A program made the position numbers and the translations under genes. DNA of 64,000 nt from SHAN690 sp040221375. GTDB taxonomy: Bacteria; Bacteroidota; Bacteroidia; Flavobacteriales_G; Salibacteraceae. The notes beneath the pieces are model-generated. The model did not search any database. It was not told the origin of the DNA and worked only from the letters and a program-made list of their open reading frames with translations. Shown piece after piece: positions 45,040 through 54,654 of this stretch. The stretch covers positions 3,440 through 67,439 of the forward strand of contig JAVKEP010000098.1 in the NCBI GenBank assembly GCA_040221375.1. Reading direction: 5' to 3'. Each line of letters begins with the position of its first letter. The stretch's first letter is position 1.

Positions 45040-46528
45040 CTCTTCTTGCTTTATAGAATTCAAAATAGTACACAATGATCGCGAATAAACCGGTCAAAAG
45101 CCCATGGACCATGTACTTCAAACCAGGTTCGAATTCGGGCAAATAGCGCGCGCCAAAGAATATCATCATCGCCAAAGCGAAGTATCCCCCGAGTTTATCG
45201 AGCTGATAAGGAACGGGGTAGAACTTTTGGCCGATCAAATAGCTGGCGGCGGCCATGGAGAAATAGCAGAGCAACGTTGCCCAAGCAGATCCCCTGAATC
45301 CCAATACCGGGATAAGCGCCAAGTTCAACCCGATGGTCAAGAGCGCCCCTCCGATCGCGATGAAGGAACCGTATTTTGTCTTGTCCGTCAGCTTGTACCA
45401 AACGCTCAAGTTGTAATAAACTCCTAGAAACACGTTGGCCAACAAGAGCACCGGGACGATGTCTAAGCCTTCCCAATACGCCTTGTTGGGAATAAAGTAC
45501 TTGAAAAAGTCGATGAACAGCGTAACTCCGAGAAACACGAACAAGACGAAGGCGAAGAACAAGTGCAACATCCGGGCATAGGTAGCCCTTGCCTGACTGC
45601 TTTCGGCCTGGTCAAAAAAGAACGGTTCGGCGGCGTAGCGATAAGCCTGAATGCAGAGGGTGATGACGATGGAGAGTTTATAGCAGGCTCCATAGATGCC
45701 GAGTTGGGTCATGGTCATGAGCTCGCCTTGCTCACCGATCAACATCCATTTCAACATGGCGCGGTCGAGGGTCTCATTCACGATGCCAGCCAACCCCGCG
45801 ACGAGTAAAGGCAGGGCATACAAGACCATTTTTCTCCAAATCACTTTGTCGAATCGGAAGCGTCCCTTGAGCATGTCTGGCAGCATCAAGACAAAACGCA
45901 CGGCGCTAGCAATTAGATTTGCGATGAACACATAGCCCACTCCAGTTTCGGGATCATAGAAGGTCTCTACAATCCAATTGATATCTCCTGACTGATACTT
46001 AGGCAAGCAGTATGCGAGGAAGAACAAATTCAAGCCAATGTTTACCCCAATGAAAGCGATGTTTATAAAGGCAAAACGGAACGCCTTGTTCTCCGCACGA
46101 AGCTTTGCCAGTGGAACTGCCACCAAAGCGTCCAAGCCAACGATGATTCCAAACCAAGAAATGTACTCTTGATCATTTGGGTAACCGAGCGTCTCGGCAA
46201 TGGGCTGAGCGAACGCAGAAACAATTGCAATGAAGGCGAAGGAGGTGGCGATCAGCGAGACAAGAGCGGTAGAAAACACCTTTTGGTCACCGTTCTCTTT
46301 TTGCGCCGAGAAATACCGGAAGAATGCGGTCTCCATGCCATAGGTCAGCAGCACGACGAGGAACGCCACGTAGGCGTACATCTCGGTAATGATTCCATAC
46401 TGGTCAGGTGAAAACACCTGCTCGCTCGTGTATAGCGGAGTGAGCAAGTAATTCAGGAAGCGGCCCAGTATGCTACTGAGTCCATAAATCGCCGTTTGTC
46501 CGGCAAGCTTCTTGAGTGGGGATGACAT
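45023..46528 (-). CDS. Polysaccharide flippase (Wzx/MATE-like)
   Basis: A 501-residue membrane protein with about 12-14 transmembrane segments of the oligosaccharide/polysaccharide exporter (MOP) superfamily. The ATG at 46528 gives the family start (SSPLKKLAGQTAIYGLSSI then LGRFLNYLLTPLYT). It probably moves lipid-linked sugar units across the inner membrane for surface polysaccharide or O-antigen assembly. The order flippase, dut, nucleotidyltransferase, TPR, DUF4292, EnvC-like protein forms one minus-strand cluster. Its substrate is unknown. Confidence 0.87.
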   Translation of the reverse strand: MSSPLKKLAGQTAIYGLSSILGRFLNYLLTPLYTSEQVFSPDQYGIITEMYAYVAFLVVLLTYGMETAFFRYFSAQKENGDQKVFSTALVSLIATSFAFIAIVSAFAQPIAETLGYPNDQEYISWFGIIVGLDALVAVPLAKLRAENKAFRFAFINIAFIGVNIGLNLFFLAYCLPKYQSGDINWIVETFYDPETGVGYVFIANLIASAVRFVLMLPDMLKGRFRFDKVIWRKMVLYALPLLVAGLAGIVNETLDRAMLKWMLIGEQGELMTMTQLGIYGACYKLSIVITLCIQAYRYAAEPFFFDQAESSQARATYARMLHLFFAFVLFVFLGVTLFIDFFKYFIPNKAYWEGLDIVPVLLLANVFLGVYYNLSVWYKLTDKTKYGSFIAIGGALLTIGLNLALIPVLGFRGSAWATLLCYFSMAAASYLIGQKFYPVPYQLDKLGGYFALAMMIFFGARYLPEFEPGLKYMVHGLLTGLFAIIVYYFEFYKARRDAPSD

Positions 46529-46668
46529 CTTGGTGAACAAAGAAACGTCGTACCCGCATGACATTGCTCAGCGTCTGTTAAAGATTTCAACCTTGCAATG
46601 GTGGCTATGCATACGCGCAACGTTTAAGAACGACGTACGCACGTCATATTTGTACAACTTTGGCCGGC

Positions 46669-48435
46669 ATGAAATTGAACCCTGCTTCCACATACTTTTT
46701 ATTGTTCGCTTTCGTATTGGCAGCAGCCCAGCTTTTTTACCTCTCCGATGACACCTGGTCGCTCGAGAAACTCGAAGTAATCACCGGGGATGGGCGCGGC
46801 TACTATGACTATTTGACTTCGGTTTTCATCGATGGCGATCTTTTTGACCAAGCCGTCAACGGTCGGTACATCCTCGACAGCAATGGTAGAGGCGTAAATA
46901 AATACTACGTAGGTACTTCCCTTCTCATGCTTCCGTTCTTTTTACTGGGCATGGCGGCCGCGTGGTTGCTCGGGGCGCCGATGGATGGGTTTTCGATGCC
47001 ATTTCAATTATCAATGTGCGCCGCTGCTTTTGCTTATGCAGTAGGTGGCGTTTACTTCATGCGCCGCTTCTTCGCTACATTTTCGATTCGACCGCCATTG
47101 ATTGACGTGCTGTCTTTTACCGTAGTCTTCGGCACCAATCTGCTCTATTACTCGGCCTTCGACCTGACGGCTTCACACGTCTATTCTTTCTTTACGATCT
47201 CCGCCCTCGTGTACTATGTGCGCCACTTTTTCCTCAGCTCGCGCTCTGAGCCTTTGCTATGTGCCGCATTTTGGTTCGGAATGACCATGTTGATCCGCCC
47301 CGTGAATGTGCTTGTGATTTTTGCATTCCCTCTTCTTGCGGGGGATTCTCCAACATTTCTGAAAGGAATCCAATCCCTTCGAAGCAGACTTGGCTTGCTC
47401 CTCACGCTAGCGATGATTGTCGTCGGCCTGGGGTTAATCCAACTGATTTTGTACAAACTGCAGTCTGGATCTTGGATTGTTTGGAGTTACTCGGGCGAAG
47501 GATTCTATTTTCTTGACCCCGCCTTCTTACCATTCCTTTTCGGATTTAAGCGCGGGTGGATCGTTTACAGTCCCCTATTTCTATTGCTGATTCCCGCACT
47601 TTGGACGTTAGGAAGCAGGTCCCGATGGATGCTCGGTTGGTTTCTCCTGTTCTTCGCCTTTAGTATTTACATCCTGAGTGCTTGGTGGTCGTGGCATTAT
47701 GGGGGGTCGTTCGGGGCACGGCCGATGATCGATTTTTATTCCATTCTTCTGCTACCGATTGGCCTTTGGTGGGATGGGCTGACGAAACGAAATTTGAACA
47801 TCGCTCTTTTGGCATTCGCTGTTCTTATGTCTGCGTTGACCCTCGTTCAGGTGCATCAAATGAAACACGGCATTCTTTCATCCTGGCACATGAATGCCCA
47901 GAAGTATTTCTGGGCTGTTGGCAAACTAAACCCGGATAAGCATGCGCATTTGCTTGGCGGTAGAGACGATACGATGCCCTACCACGAACAAAGCGAACTC
48001 CTGTATTCGGGGACACCAAAAGATGCGGACGGGCATTGGAATGCAAAGCACCGTATTCCGGGAAAAGCAGATGCGGTTTTTGACGCCGACGTAGAATTCA
48101 GTCTCGGTTTTCGCTATGCAGTCGAAGGGCACAAAGTCCCCAACATTTTCCTTAACATAGAACTCGAACGAACAGAGTTCTCCCCGGATGCGGCAACCGA
48201 TGCTTTCTTGGTCATCGAAGTATTAAACCCTCATGGCGAGTCCACATGGTACGATGCATTCAGGGTCAATGACCACCCTGGCTCCGAAATCGGCCAGCCG
48301 CACTCCCTGCGTTACGCATACTCGCTGAAAGACAAAGTGCATCCGGAGGATGTGATCAAGATGTATTTCTGGAACAAGGGAAAGGGCTCGTTTGAAGTGA
48401 CGATAACGTCGTTTGAGTTGAGGCAATTGCACTGA
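46669..48435 (+). CDS. Multi-pass membrane protein with soluble C-terminal domain, unknown function
   Basis: A 588-residue protein with about ten transmembrane segments and a C-terminal soluble domain of about 150 residues. Near the N-terminus it has EVITGDGRGYYDYLTSVF, a motif common to a group of uncharacterised Bacteroidota membrane proteins that look like GT-C glycosyltransferases. The ATG at 46669 is preferred over the TTG at 46660. A 7/8 match to the -7 box (CATATTTG) lies at 46644-46651. It converges with the enoyl-CoA hydratase gene 8 bases away. Confidence 0.55.
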   Translation: MKLNPASTYFLLFAFVLAAAQLFYLSDDTWSLEKLEVITGDGRGYYDYLTSVFIDGDLFDQAVNGRYILDSNGRGVNKYYVGTSLLMLPFFLLGMAAAWLLGAPMDGFSMPFQLSMCAAAFAYAVGGVYFMRRFFATFSIRPPLIDVLSFTVVFGTNLLYYSAFDLTASHVYSFFTISALVYYVRHFFLSSRSEPLLCAAFWFGMTMLIRPVNVLVIFAFPLLAGDSPTFLKGIQSLRSRLGLLLTLAMIVVGLGLIQLILYKLQSGSWIVWSYSGEGFYFLDPAFLPFLFGFKRGWIVYSPLFLLLIPALWTLGSRSRWMLGWFLLFFAFSIYILSAWWSWHYGGSFGARPMIDFYSILLLPIGLWWDGLTKRNLNIALLAFAVLMSALTLVQVHQMKHGILSSWHMNAQKYFWAVGKLNPDKHAHLLGGRDDTMPYHEQSELLYSGTPKDADGHWNAKHRIPGKADAVFDADVEFSLGFRYAVEGHKVPNIFLNIELERTEFSPDAATDAFLVIEVLNPHGESTWYDAFRVNDHPGSEIGQPHSLRYAYSLKDKVHPEDVIKMYFWNKGKGSFEVTITSFELRQLH

Positions 48436-48443
48436 CGCAATCG

Positions 48444-49229
48444 TTAAGACCCTCCTTTAAAGTCTGGCTTTCTTTTTTCTAAAAATGCCGTCGTCCCTTC
48501 TTTGAAGTCATCCGTTCCAAAGGCTTCTCCGAACAAATGAATTTCTGCTTCAAATCCATCGAGTCCGCCTTCGTCGCCCGCATTTATTGCGGCTATTGCA
48601 TAAGCAATTGCCGTAGGTGAGTTGTTGCCCACCTTGGATGCCAGCTGCCGGCATTTGTCGAGCAATTCGCTCAATGGTACCACATGGTTAACCAAGCCCG
48701 ATGCGTGGGCAGTCTTTGCGTCGATCATCTGTGCCGTAGTGATCATCTCTAATGCAAGCCCGCGTCCGACGAGTCTCGGAAGTCGTTGTGTGCCGCCATA
48801 CCCAGGGATGACCCCTAGTGATACTTCTGGCAGTCCCATCCGAGCATTTTCCGAGGCTACGCGCATGTGGCAGCTCATGGCCAGTTCTAATCCTCCACCC
48901 AATGCAAACCCATTGATTGCGGCAATTACGGGCGTCTTCATCCCTTCGATGAACCCGAACAACTTGCGATGACCTTCTGCGCTTAGATTGCGGCCTTGCT
49001 CCACGCTGAACCCTGCAAATTCGCTGATATCGGCACCTGCGACAAAGGCCTTTTCTCCGGCACCGGTTAGGATAATGCAGCGGACATCCTGATCTGCGTC
49101 TAATTCACTCATGCAAATGCTGAGCTCATCGATGACCGAAATGTTCAGTGCGTTTAGTTTGTCCGGACGATTGATGGTCACCTCGGCTATGCGATGGTTT
49201 TTTTGTACTAGGAGGTTGGTGTATGCCAT
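48444..49229 (-). CDS. Enoyl-CoA hydratase/isomerase (crotonase) family protein
   Basis: A 261-residue crotonase-fold enzyme. Both catalytic Glu positions of true enoyl-CoA hydratase are present, Glu115 in GGGLELAMSC and Glu135 in GLPEVSLGVIPG, 20 residues apart. The oxyanion-hole segments AGADISEF and GYGGTQRLPRLVG are also present. It therefore probably hydrates 2-enoyl-CoAs in fatty acid, phenylacetate or butanoate metabolism. No partner genes lie next to it, so the pathway is unknown. A histidine kinase gene lies 53 bases upstream on the same strand. Confidence 0.9.
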   Translation of the reverse strand: MAYTNLLVQKNHRIAEVTINRPDKLNALNISVIDELSICMSELDADQDVRCIILTGAGEKAFVAGADISEFAGFSVEQGRNLSAEGHRKLFGFIEGMKTPVIAAINGFALGGGLELAMSCHMRVASENARMGLPEVSLGVIPGYGGTQRLPRLVGRGLALEMITTAQMIDAKTAHASGLVNHVVPLSELLDKCRQLASKVGNNSPTAIAYAIAAINAGDEGGLDGFEAEIHLFGEAFGTDDFKEGTTAFLEKRKPDFKGGS

Positions 49230-49282
49230 GGCCTTGGAATTTACGACGAAGGTAATGGACCCTGCTTAGTAATTCAGCGAAT

Positions 49283-50743
49283 TCAATCCTCAATAAGCGG
49301 GAGCGAAATTTCGAACTTTGTTTCCCTGCCTAACACGCTTTTGAATGCAATGGTTCCGCCCGCTGATTCTATGATTTGCTTGCAGATTGCCAAACCCAAA
49401 CCCGTGCCGCTTGATTTAGTCGTGAAATTCGGCAAAAAGACTTTGTCACGGTCCTCTTCTGGAATGCCTATTCCGTTGTCGAGTACGCTTAGCAACGCTT
49501 TTCCATCCTGCTTGCGAACGGTGATTGTAACGATTGGTTCCGGCATGACTGAAACGGCGTGTTTTGCGTTTTTCAGAAGATTGTTCAACACCCTCCCCAA
49601 TTGTTCCGGATCGATGTTCACGGAAACCTCTGGCGCCTTCGTCTCAACGATAAGGTGGAATGGCACGTCTTCGAACAGTTGAGCCGCATCCTGTACAGAC
49701 TTGTTTAAATCTACGGTCTGTACTTCTGCCTTAGGCATTTTAGCAAAATCTGAAAACTCGGTTGCAATATTGCTGAGTGAATCGATCTGTTGAATGATCG
49801 TGTGCATGGTCCGCTTGAACTTTTCACGCCATTGATCGTCGTCGTAGGCCGCCGTCGCTTGTAAGTGCTGAACACTTAATTTCATCGGCGTCAAGGGGTT
49901 TTTTATCTCGTGTGCTACCTGCCGAGCCATTTCTCGCCATGCGGATTCCCTTTCACTCCGTGATAACTCAAGTCGGCTCTCTTCGAGTTTTTGGAGCATG
50001 GCGTTGTAGGCGTCCACCAAGGCACCAATCTCGTCGTCGGATCGCCAATCGAACGGTTCGTTCTTGATGTTGAGGTCTACCTGCTGCATGCGCTCGCTGA
50101 GGGCAGCGACGTTTTTCGTGATCGAACGCGACAGGAAAAAGGTCATGGCGATTCCGCCCAAGAAAATGAATAAATACACCACACCAATGGAGCCTAAAAA
50201 TGCCTCCAGGTCGCCTTGGCTGATGGCTGGGTCTTGTAAATAAGGTATGTTCAGAATGGCAATTCGTTCGCCGCTGCCATTGTAGAGGTTGGTGTAATCG
50301 GAGAGGTAACGCCGCTCTTCCTCCTCTTCTGGAATGATGATCCGATCTAGGGTCTGGAGTTCGACCAACGCCGAAGCGGGTACGCGTTTGTAGATATATT
50401 TGGAATGAATGGAATCGGGCCGTGCGGCTACCAACATCTCTCCCGAGGTGTTGAAGACATTGATTTCGAGCTGGTGCACGGACGCTAATCGGAGCAATTC
50501 CTCTTCGAATTCTTTTACAACTACATCGAGGTCTTCTTGAAGCTCCACCTCTTTTGAGAAGTAGGCCATCTCTGTCTTAATGGCCCGCTCCTTTCTCTGA
50601 AGCCGTTCTTGATGGTATTCGCGGTTCTGATTGGTAAAGAACCAAATCGTAACGATCCCGATTACCAGCAGCGAGGCAATGACCAGTGAGAGCATGGCCA
50701 GCGTTATTCGGGTACGTAGTTTCAAGGGACTAAATGTAGACAA
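49283..50743 (-). CDS. Sensor histidine kinase, NtrY-like, with HAMP domain
   Basis: A 486-residue membrane kinase. TM1 (about 15-36) and TM2 (about 184-206) enclose a periplasmic sensor region, then a HAMP linker (about 205-260). The HisKA domain has His278 in ARQVAHEIKNPLTPMKL, and the HATPase domain has NLLKNAKHAV, DNGIGIPEEDRDKVF and GTGLGLAICK. The HEIKNPLTPM phrase is typical of NtrY-like kinases. The start is a TTG at 50743, because no ATG lies before TM1. No response regulator gene is next to it, so its partner is unknown. Confidence 0.9.
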   Translation of the reverse strand: MSTFSPLKLRTRITLAMLSLVIASLLVIGIVTIWFFTNQNREYHQERLQRKERAIKTEMAYFSKEVELQEDLDVVVKEFEEELLRLASVHQLEINVFNTSGEMLVAARPDSIHSKYIYKRVPASALVELQTLDRIIIPEEEEERRYLSDYTNLYNGSGERIAILNIPYLQDPAISQGDLEAFLGSIGVVYLFIFLGGIAMTFFLSRSITKNVAALSERMQQVDLNIKNEPFDWRSDDEIGALVDAYNAMLQKLEESRLELSRSERESAWREMARQVAHEIKNPLTPMKLSVQHLQATAAYDDDQWREKFKRTMHTIIQQIDSLSNIATEFSDFAKMPKAEVQTVDLNKSVQDAAQLFEDVPFHLIVETKAPEVSVNIDPEQLGRVLNNLLKNAKHAVSVMPEPIVTITVRKQDGKALLSVLDNGIGIPEEDRDKVFLPNFTTKSSGTGLGLAICKQIIESAGGTIAFKSVLGRETKFEISLPLIED

Positions 50744-50751
50744 GAATCTTG

Positions 50752-50790
50752 CCTGAATAAAAAAGGGCGAACCAATTGGTCCGCCCTTTT
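50752..50790 (-). terminator. Rho-independent terminator of the ATP synthase operon
   Basis: Minus strand stem AAAAGGGCG/CGCCCTTTT with an inner ACCA/TGGT pairing, followed by TTTTTTATT on the minus strand. It lies 20 bases after the atpG stop at 50810. Confidence 0.9.
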
Positions 50791-50809
50791 CTGAATTTTT
50801 AGACTTCCA

Positions 50810-51688
50810 TCAACCGTTGAGCGCCTCTGCGCCTCCAACGATCTCTAGGATCTCTTTGGTAATCGCTGCCTGACGCGCCTTGTTATACGTCAATTTCAGT
50901 TCCTTCAAAAGGTCCCCTGCATTGTCGGTCGCTTTGTGCATCGCCGTCATTCGTGCTCCGTGCTCTGAAGCGACACTGTCTAAGAGCGCCTTGAAGAACT
51001 GTGTCTTCAGCGACTTCGGGATGAGGTCAGCTACAATCTCTTCCATGTTTGGCTCGAAGATGTAATCCGCGCTGTTCGTTCCTTCCACTTTGGCCGGTGG
51101 AATGATGGGTAAAAACTGCTCTGTGCGAACGATTTGAACGGCCGCATTTTTGAATGAATTATACACCAAAAGCACTTTGTCGAACTGCCTGGCCTTGAAG
51201 GCTCCCATGATCTTCTTGGCCGCTGTAGCTGCATTCTCGTAGCTCAGGTCGTCAAAAATTTCATTGGTGTGCCTAGGTAGTAGCGTGCCCTTAATGAAGT
51301 GATCTGTTTTTCTGAATGCCTCTTCCGCCTTCTTTCCAAAGGTCAGAACGGTTACCTTCTTGTCTTTGTAATCGTTGGCGATCAAATGCTTGGTTTGCTT
51401 GATCACTTGAGAATTGAAGGCGCCACAAAGACCTCGATTAGAGGTGATGACAACGATCAAAACGCTGTCTTCCTTGTTGGCTCGCCCATAAACATTCTCA
51501 CTCGTGTCAAGACCCGCACTCACTCCTTGCAAGATCTCCTGCAATTTTTCAGAGTACGGACGCATCTGTGTTACTGCATCTTGTGCCTTTCTCAATTTGG
51601 CCGCAGACACCATCTTCATCGCAGAGGTAATCTGCATGGTGCTGTTGACCGAACTGATACGGACCCTTACTTCTTTTAAGTTAGGCAT
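50810..51688 (-). CDS. atpG: ATP synthase subunit gamma
   Basis: Rotor stalk subunit of F1. The 292 residues start MPNLKEVRVRISSVNSTMQI, and the C-terminal helix contains YNKARQAAITKEILEIVGGA, both diagnostic. The pattern VVITSNRGLCGAFN is also conserved. It is the last gene of the operon and is followed by a terminator. Confidence 0.97.
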   Translation of the reverse strand: MPNLKEVRVRISSVNSTMQITSAMKMVSAAKLRKAQDAVTQMRPYSEKLQEILQGVSAGLDTSENVYGRANKEDSVLIVVITSNRGLCGAFNSQVIKQTKHLIANDYKDKKVTVLTFGKKAEEAFRKTDHFIKGTLLPRHTNEIFDDLSYENAATAAKKIMGAFKARQFDKVLLVYNSFKNAAVQIVRTEQFLPIIPPAKVEGTNSADYIFEPNMEEIVADLIPKSLKTQFFKALLDSVASEHGARMTAMHKATDNAGDLLKELKLTYNKARQAAITKEILEIVGGAEALNG

Positions 51689-51698
51689 GCCTTAGCGA

Positions 51699-53288
51699 TT
51701 ATTTTTTCGAAACGATGTACTTGGCAGACATTTCAGCTGCGACTTTTTCCAAGGTGGACGTCACTTCATCGGTCAACTTACCTGCCTTTAGCGTGTCTAG
51801 TACATCCCGATGATTGCGATCCATGAAATCGAGGAATTCTACTTCAAACTCCTTGACCTTATTGACCGGTACAGAGCGCAACAAGTTTTTCGATCCGCAG
51901 TAGATAATGGCGATCTGCTTTTCAACGGCCATCGGCATGTTTTCTCCCTGCTTCAAGATCTCAACGTTTCGCACTCCTTTGTCGATCACTGATTGCGTCG
52001 CAGCATCGAGGTCAGACCCGAATTTTGCAAACGCCTCGAGTTCTCGGTATTGCGCTTGATCAAGTTTGAGTGTTCCAGCAACCTTTTTCATCGACTTGAT
52101 CTGGGCATTACCTCCAACGCGCGATACCGAAATACCAACGTTTATCGCAGGGCGTACACCCGACAAGAACAAGTTCGCTTCCAAGAAAATCTGTCCATCA
52201 GTAATCGAAATTACGTTGGTCGGGATGTAAGCAGATACGTCACCCGCTTGCGTTTCGATGATTGGGAGTGCAGTCAGAGAACCGCCACCTTTCACCTTGC
52301 CTTTCAAGGCCTCAGGAAGGTCGTTCATTTGAGAAGCAATCGTGTCATCGTTGATGATCTTCGCTGCGCGCTCGAGTAAGCGGGAGTGTAGGTAAAATAC
52401 ATCGCCTGGATACGCTTCACGTCCTGGAGGACGACGAAGCAATAGGGATACTTCACGATAGGCTACGGCTTGCTTTGAAAGGTCATCATAGACGATCAAG
52501 GCTGGACGACCCGTATCTCGAAAATACTCGCCGATTGCTGCACCTGCCATTGGAGAATAAAACTGCATCGGTGTAGGATCAGAGGCGTTTGAGGCCACAA
52601 CCGTGGTATAGGCCATAGCTCCTGCATCTTCTAATCGCTTAACGATACCCGCTACCGTAGACGCCTTCTGTGCAGAAGCGACATAGATACAGTACACAGG
52701 CTCACCCCGATCGTAAAATTCCTTTTGGTTGATGATCGTATCGATCGCAACCGTTGTCTTACCTGTTTGGCGGTCACCGATGATAAGTTCTCGCTGGCCT
52801 CGGCCTACGGGAATCATCGCATCGATCGCCTTAATTCCAGTTTGAAGTGGTTCGTTGACCGGTTGTCTGAAAATTACCCCCGGCGCCTTGCGCTCGATTG
52901 GCATTTCAAAGAGCTCTCCTTCGACCGGACCCTTGCCGTCGATCGGGTGACCCAATGTGTTTACGACTCGGCCTACAATTCCTTCGCCTACGTGAATGGA
53001 TGCGATGCGTCCTGTACGCTTGACCGTATCCCCTTCCTTGATGTCGGTAGAATGCCCGAGCAGTACCGCTCCGATGTTGTCTTCTTCAAGGTTCAATGCG
53101 ATGGCCTGAAGCCCGTTTTCGAACTCGATCAATTCGCCCGCTTGGACATTGCTTAGTCCGTAGATGCGCGCGATACCGTCTCCGATTTGGAGTACCGTTC
53201 CTACTTCCTCGAGTTCGGCCTCTGTCTTTGCTCCGGATAGTTGCTCTCGGAGAATCGCTGATACTTCTGCTGGTTTGATTTCTGGCAT
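51699..53288 (-). CDS. atpA: ATP synthase subunit alpha
   Basis: Non-catalytic nucleotide-binding subunit of F1, 529 residues. The P-loop GDRQTGKT is at 171-178, and IGDGIARIYGL, PVGRGQRELIIGD and RPALIVYDDLSKQAVAYRE are present. It follows atpH by 28 bases and precedes atpG by 10. Confidence 0.98.
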   Translation of the reverse strand: MPEIKPAEVSAILREQLSGAKTEAELEEVGTVLQIGDGIARIYGLSNVQAGELIEFENGLQAIALNLEEDNIGAVLLGHSTDIKEGDTVKRTGRIASIHVGEGIVGRVVNTLGHPIDGKGPVEGELFEMPIERKAPGVIFRQPVNEPLQTGIKAIDAMIPVGRGQRELIIGDRQTGKTTVAIDTIINQKEFYDRGEPVYCIYVASAQKASTVAGIVKRLEDAGAMAYTTVVASNASDPTPMQFYSPMAGAAIGEYFRDTGRPALIVYDDLSKQAVAYREVSLLLRRPPGREAYPGDVFYLHSRLLERAAKIINDDTIASQMNDLPEALKGKVKGGGSLTALPIIETQAGDVSAYIPTNVISITDGQIFLEANLFLSGVRPAINVGISVSRVGGNAQIKSMKKVAGTLKLDQAQYRELEAFAKFGSDLDAATQSVIDKGVRNVEILKQGENMPMAVEKQIAIIYCGSKNLLRSVPVNKVKEFEVEFLDFMDRNHRDVLDTLKAGKLTDEVTSTLEKVAAEMSAKYIVSKK

Positions 53289-53316
53289 GACTTTATCTGA
53301 TTATTTGCTAGAAAGC

Positions 53317-53853
53317 TTATGCGTTATGGATGTCGTATTTCAATTCGTTCAATTTCTTGCGGTAACTGGCGTCAATCCGCTGGTCACCTATTCGGACCTT
53401 TAAGCCCCCTAGGATCTTTGGGTCGATGTGCTCAATGAGCTCGATCTTTTCACTCAGGGAAGCGAGTACGTCCGCTACCTCTTTTCGTTGTGCGTCGGTC
53501 AGCGCAACAGCAGATGTTACATCGGCAGTAACGATGCCCATGCGTTCCTGATAAATAGCTATGTAAGCGTTGACGACCACTGGAAGCAATGCCTCTCGGC
53601 CCTTAGCACATACTAATGCAACAAAACCCATGGTCATGTCTTGAACGTGCGCGCCAAAAACGGCCTTGAGAACCGCTTGCTTCTTGTCGACCTTAATGAT
53701 TGGAGACTGCAAGAGCAACTCCAGGCCGTGGTTCTCAGCAATGGTGGCCGAGATCAGCTCCATGTCTTGCTTCACCTGCTCGAGCTTATTTTGCTCGGAA
53801 GCAAGTTCGATCAAGGCCAAGGCATAGCGTCCGGCTGACTTCGTTCCTTTCAT
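53317..53853 (-). CDS. atpH: ATP synthase subunit delta
   Basis: Peripheral stalk subunit joining F1 to the b subunit, 178 residues. The start GRYALALIELASEQNKLEQV and the C-terminal KILGGLKVRIGDQRIDASY region are family hallmarks. Its ATG overlaps the atpF stop by one base (TGATG), so the two are translationally coupled. Confidence 0.94.
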   Translation of the reverse strand: MKGTKSAGRYALALIELASEQNKLEQVKQDMELISATIAENHGLELLLQSPIIKVDKKQAVLKAVFGAHVQDMTMGFVALVCAKGREALLPVVVNAYIAIYQERMGIVTADVTSAVALTDAQRKEVADVLASLSEKIELIEHIDPKILGGLKVRIGDQRIDASYRKKLNELKYDIHNA

Positions 53854-54353
53854 CAGTTGAAGTTGATTTCTTTCAATGCAGCCTTGACAGAATCTTTCTG
53901 CTTGTCTGAGTCGGTCAATTTCTCGGTGAGGATGCGTTCTGCAATCTCAAAAGAAAAATCAGCTACTTGGTTCTTAAGTTCTTCAATCGCCTTCGCTTTT
54001 TCGTGCTTGATCTCTTCGCGTGCCGATGTGAGCACCTTTGCAGCCTCTTCTTGCGCCTTGCTCTTCGCTTCGGCGATGATCTCATTCTTGGTCTCCCGCG
54101 CCTCTTTCATCAATGCGTCGCGCTCATCTCGCGCTTGCTGAAGCAATTCATCGTTGCTTTTCTTCAGCTTTTTCATTTCTCGGCGCGCTATTTCAGCTTG
54201 CTCGAGTGCCTCTTCGATCGACTTTTCACGTCGGTTCACAGCGATCAACATCGGCTTCCATGCATACCTTCTCAACAAGAGGAGGAGCAGTAAAAACAAT
54301 ACGGTCTGCCAGACGAAAAGGCCTACCGAAAATTCACTGATTAACTTTTCCAA
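53853..54353 (-). CDS. atpF: ATP synthase subunit b
   Basis: Peripheral stalk subunit with one N-terminal membrane segment (about 10-28, LFVWQTVLFLLLLLLL) and a long charged helix rich in Lys, Glu and Ala. It has 166 residues. The start is a TTG at 54353; a stop lies two codons upstream, so no earlier start exists in frame. The gene is separated from atpE by 77 bases holding a hairpin with a T-run. Confidence 0.94.
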   Translation of the reverse strand: MEKLISEFSVGLFVWQTVLFLLLLLLLRRYAWKPMLIAVNRREKSIEEALEQAEIARREMKKLKKSNDELLQQARDERDALMKEARETKNEIIAEAKSKAQEEAAKVLTSAREEIKHEKAKAIEELKNQVADFSFEIAERILTEKLTDSDKQKDSVKAALKEINFN

Positions 54354-54378
54354 GGTCTATAGATTTTAAATGAATGTC

Positions 54379-54420
54379 AAAAAAGAATCAACAGCGACAG
54401 CCAACCGCGGCCGCTGTTGA
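54379..54420 (-). terminator. Hairpin with T-run between atpE and atpF
   Basis: A perfect 9-bp stem TCAACAGCG/CGCTGTTGA (54388-54396 with 54412-54420) with a 15-base loop. On the minus strand it is followed by TTC and TTTTTT. It follows the atpE stop by 10 bases, inside the operon. It may be a leaky terminator or an mRNA-stabilising hairpin that keeps subunit c production above that of the other subunits. Confidence 0.7.
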
Positions 54421-54430
54421 TGTACAATTA

Positions 54431-54628
54431 TTAAACAGCGAAGAGCGCAGCGAAGCCGATACCTTCGATAAGGGCTGCAGCGATCAACATCGCAGTTTGG
54501 ATACGGTTAGTAGCTTCAGGTTGACGAGCGATCGCCTCCATTGCAGAGCCACCGATATTTCCAATACCGATGCCTACTCCGATTACTACCAAACCTGCTC
54601 CTACCATTACTGGAATTTCCATGTCCAT
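54431..54628 (-). CDS. atpE: ATP synthase subunit c
   Basis: A 65-residue double-hairpin subunit of the membrane rotor ring. The first helix carries GVGIGIGNIGG, the polar loop is ARQPEA, and the ion-binding Glu55 lies in AALIEGIGFAALFAV in the second helix. The residue after Glu55 is Gly and no obvious Na+-type motif is seen, so proton coupling is more likely. Two close ATG codons (54628 and 54622) could serve as starts. Confidence 0.95.
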   Translation of the reverse strand: MDMEIPVMVGAGLVVIGVGIGIGNIGGSAMEAIARQPEATNRIQTAMLIAAALIEGIGFAALFAV

Positions 54629-54654
54629 TTGTATTTAGAGGTTAATAATTCAAA

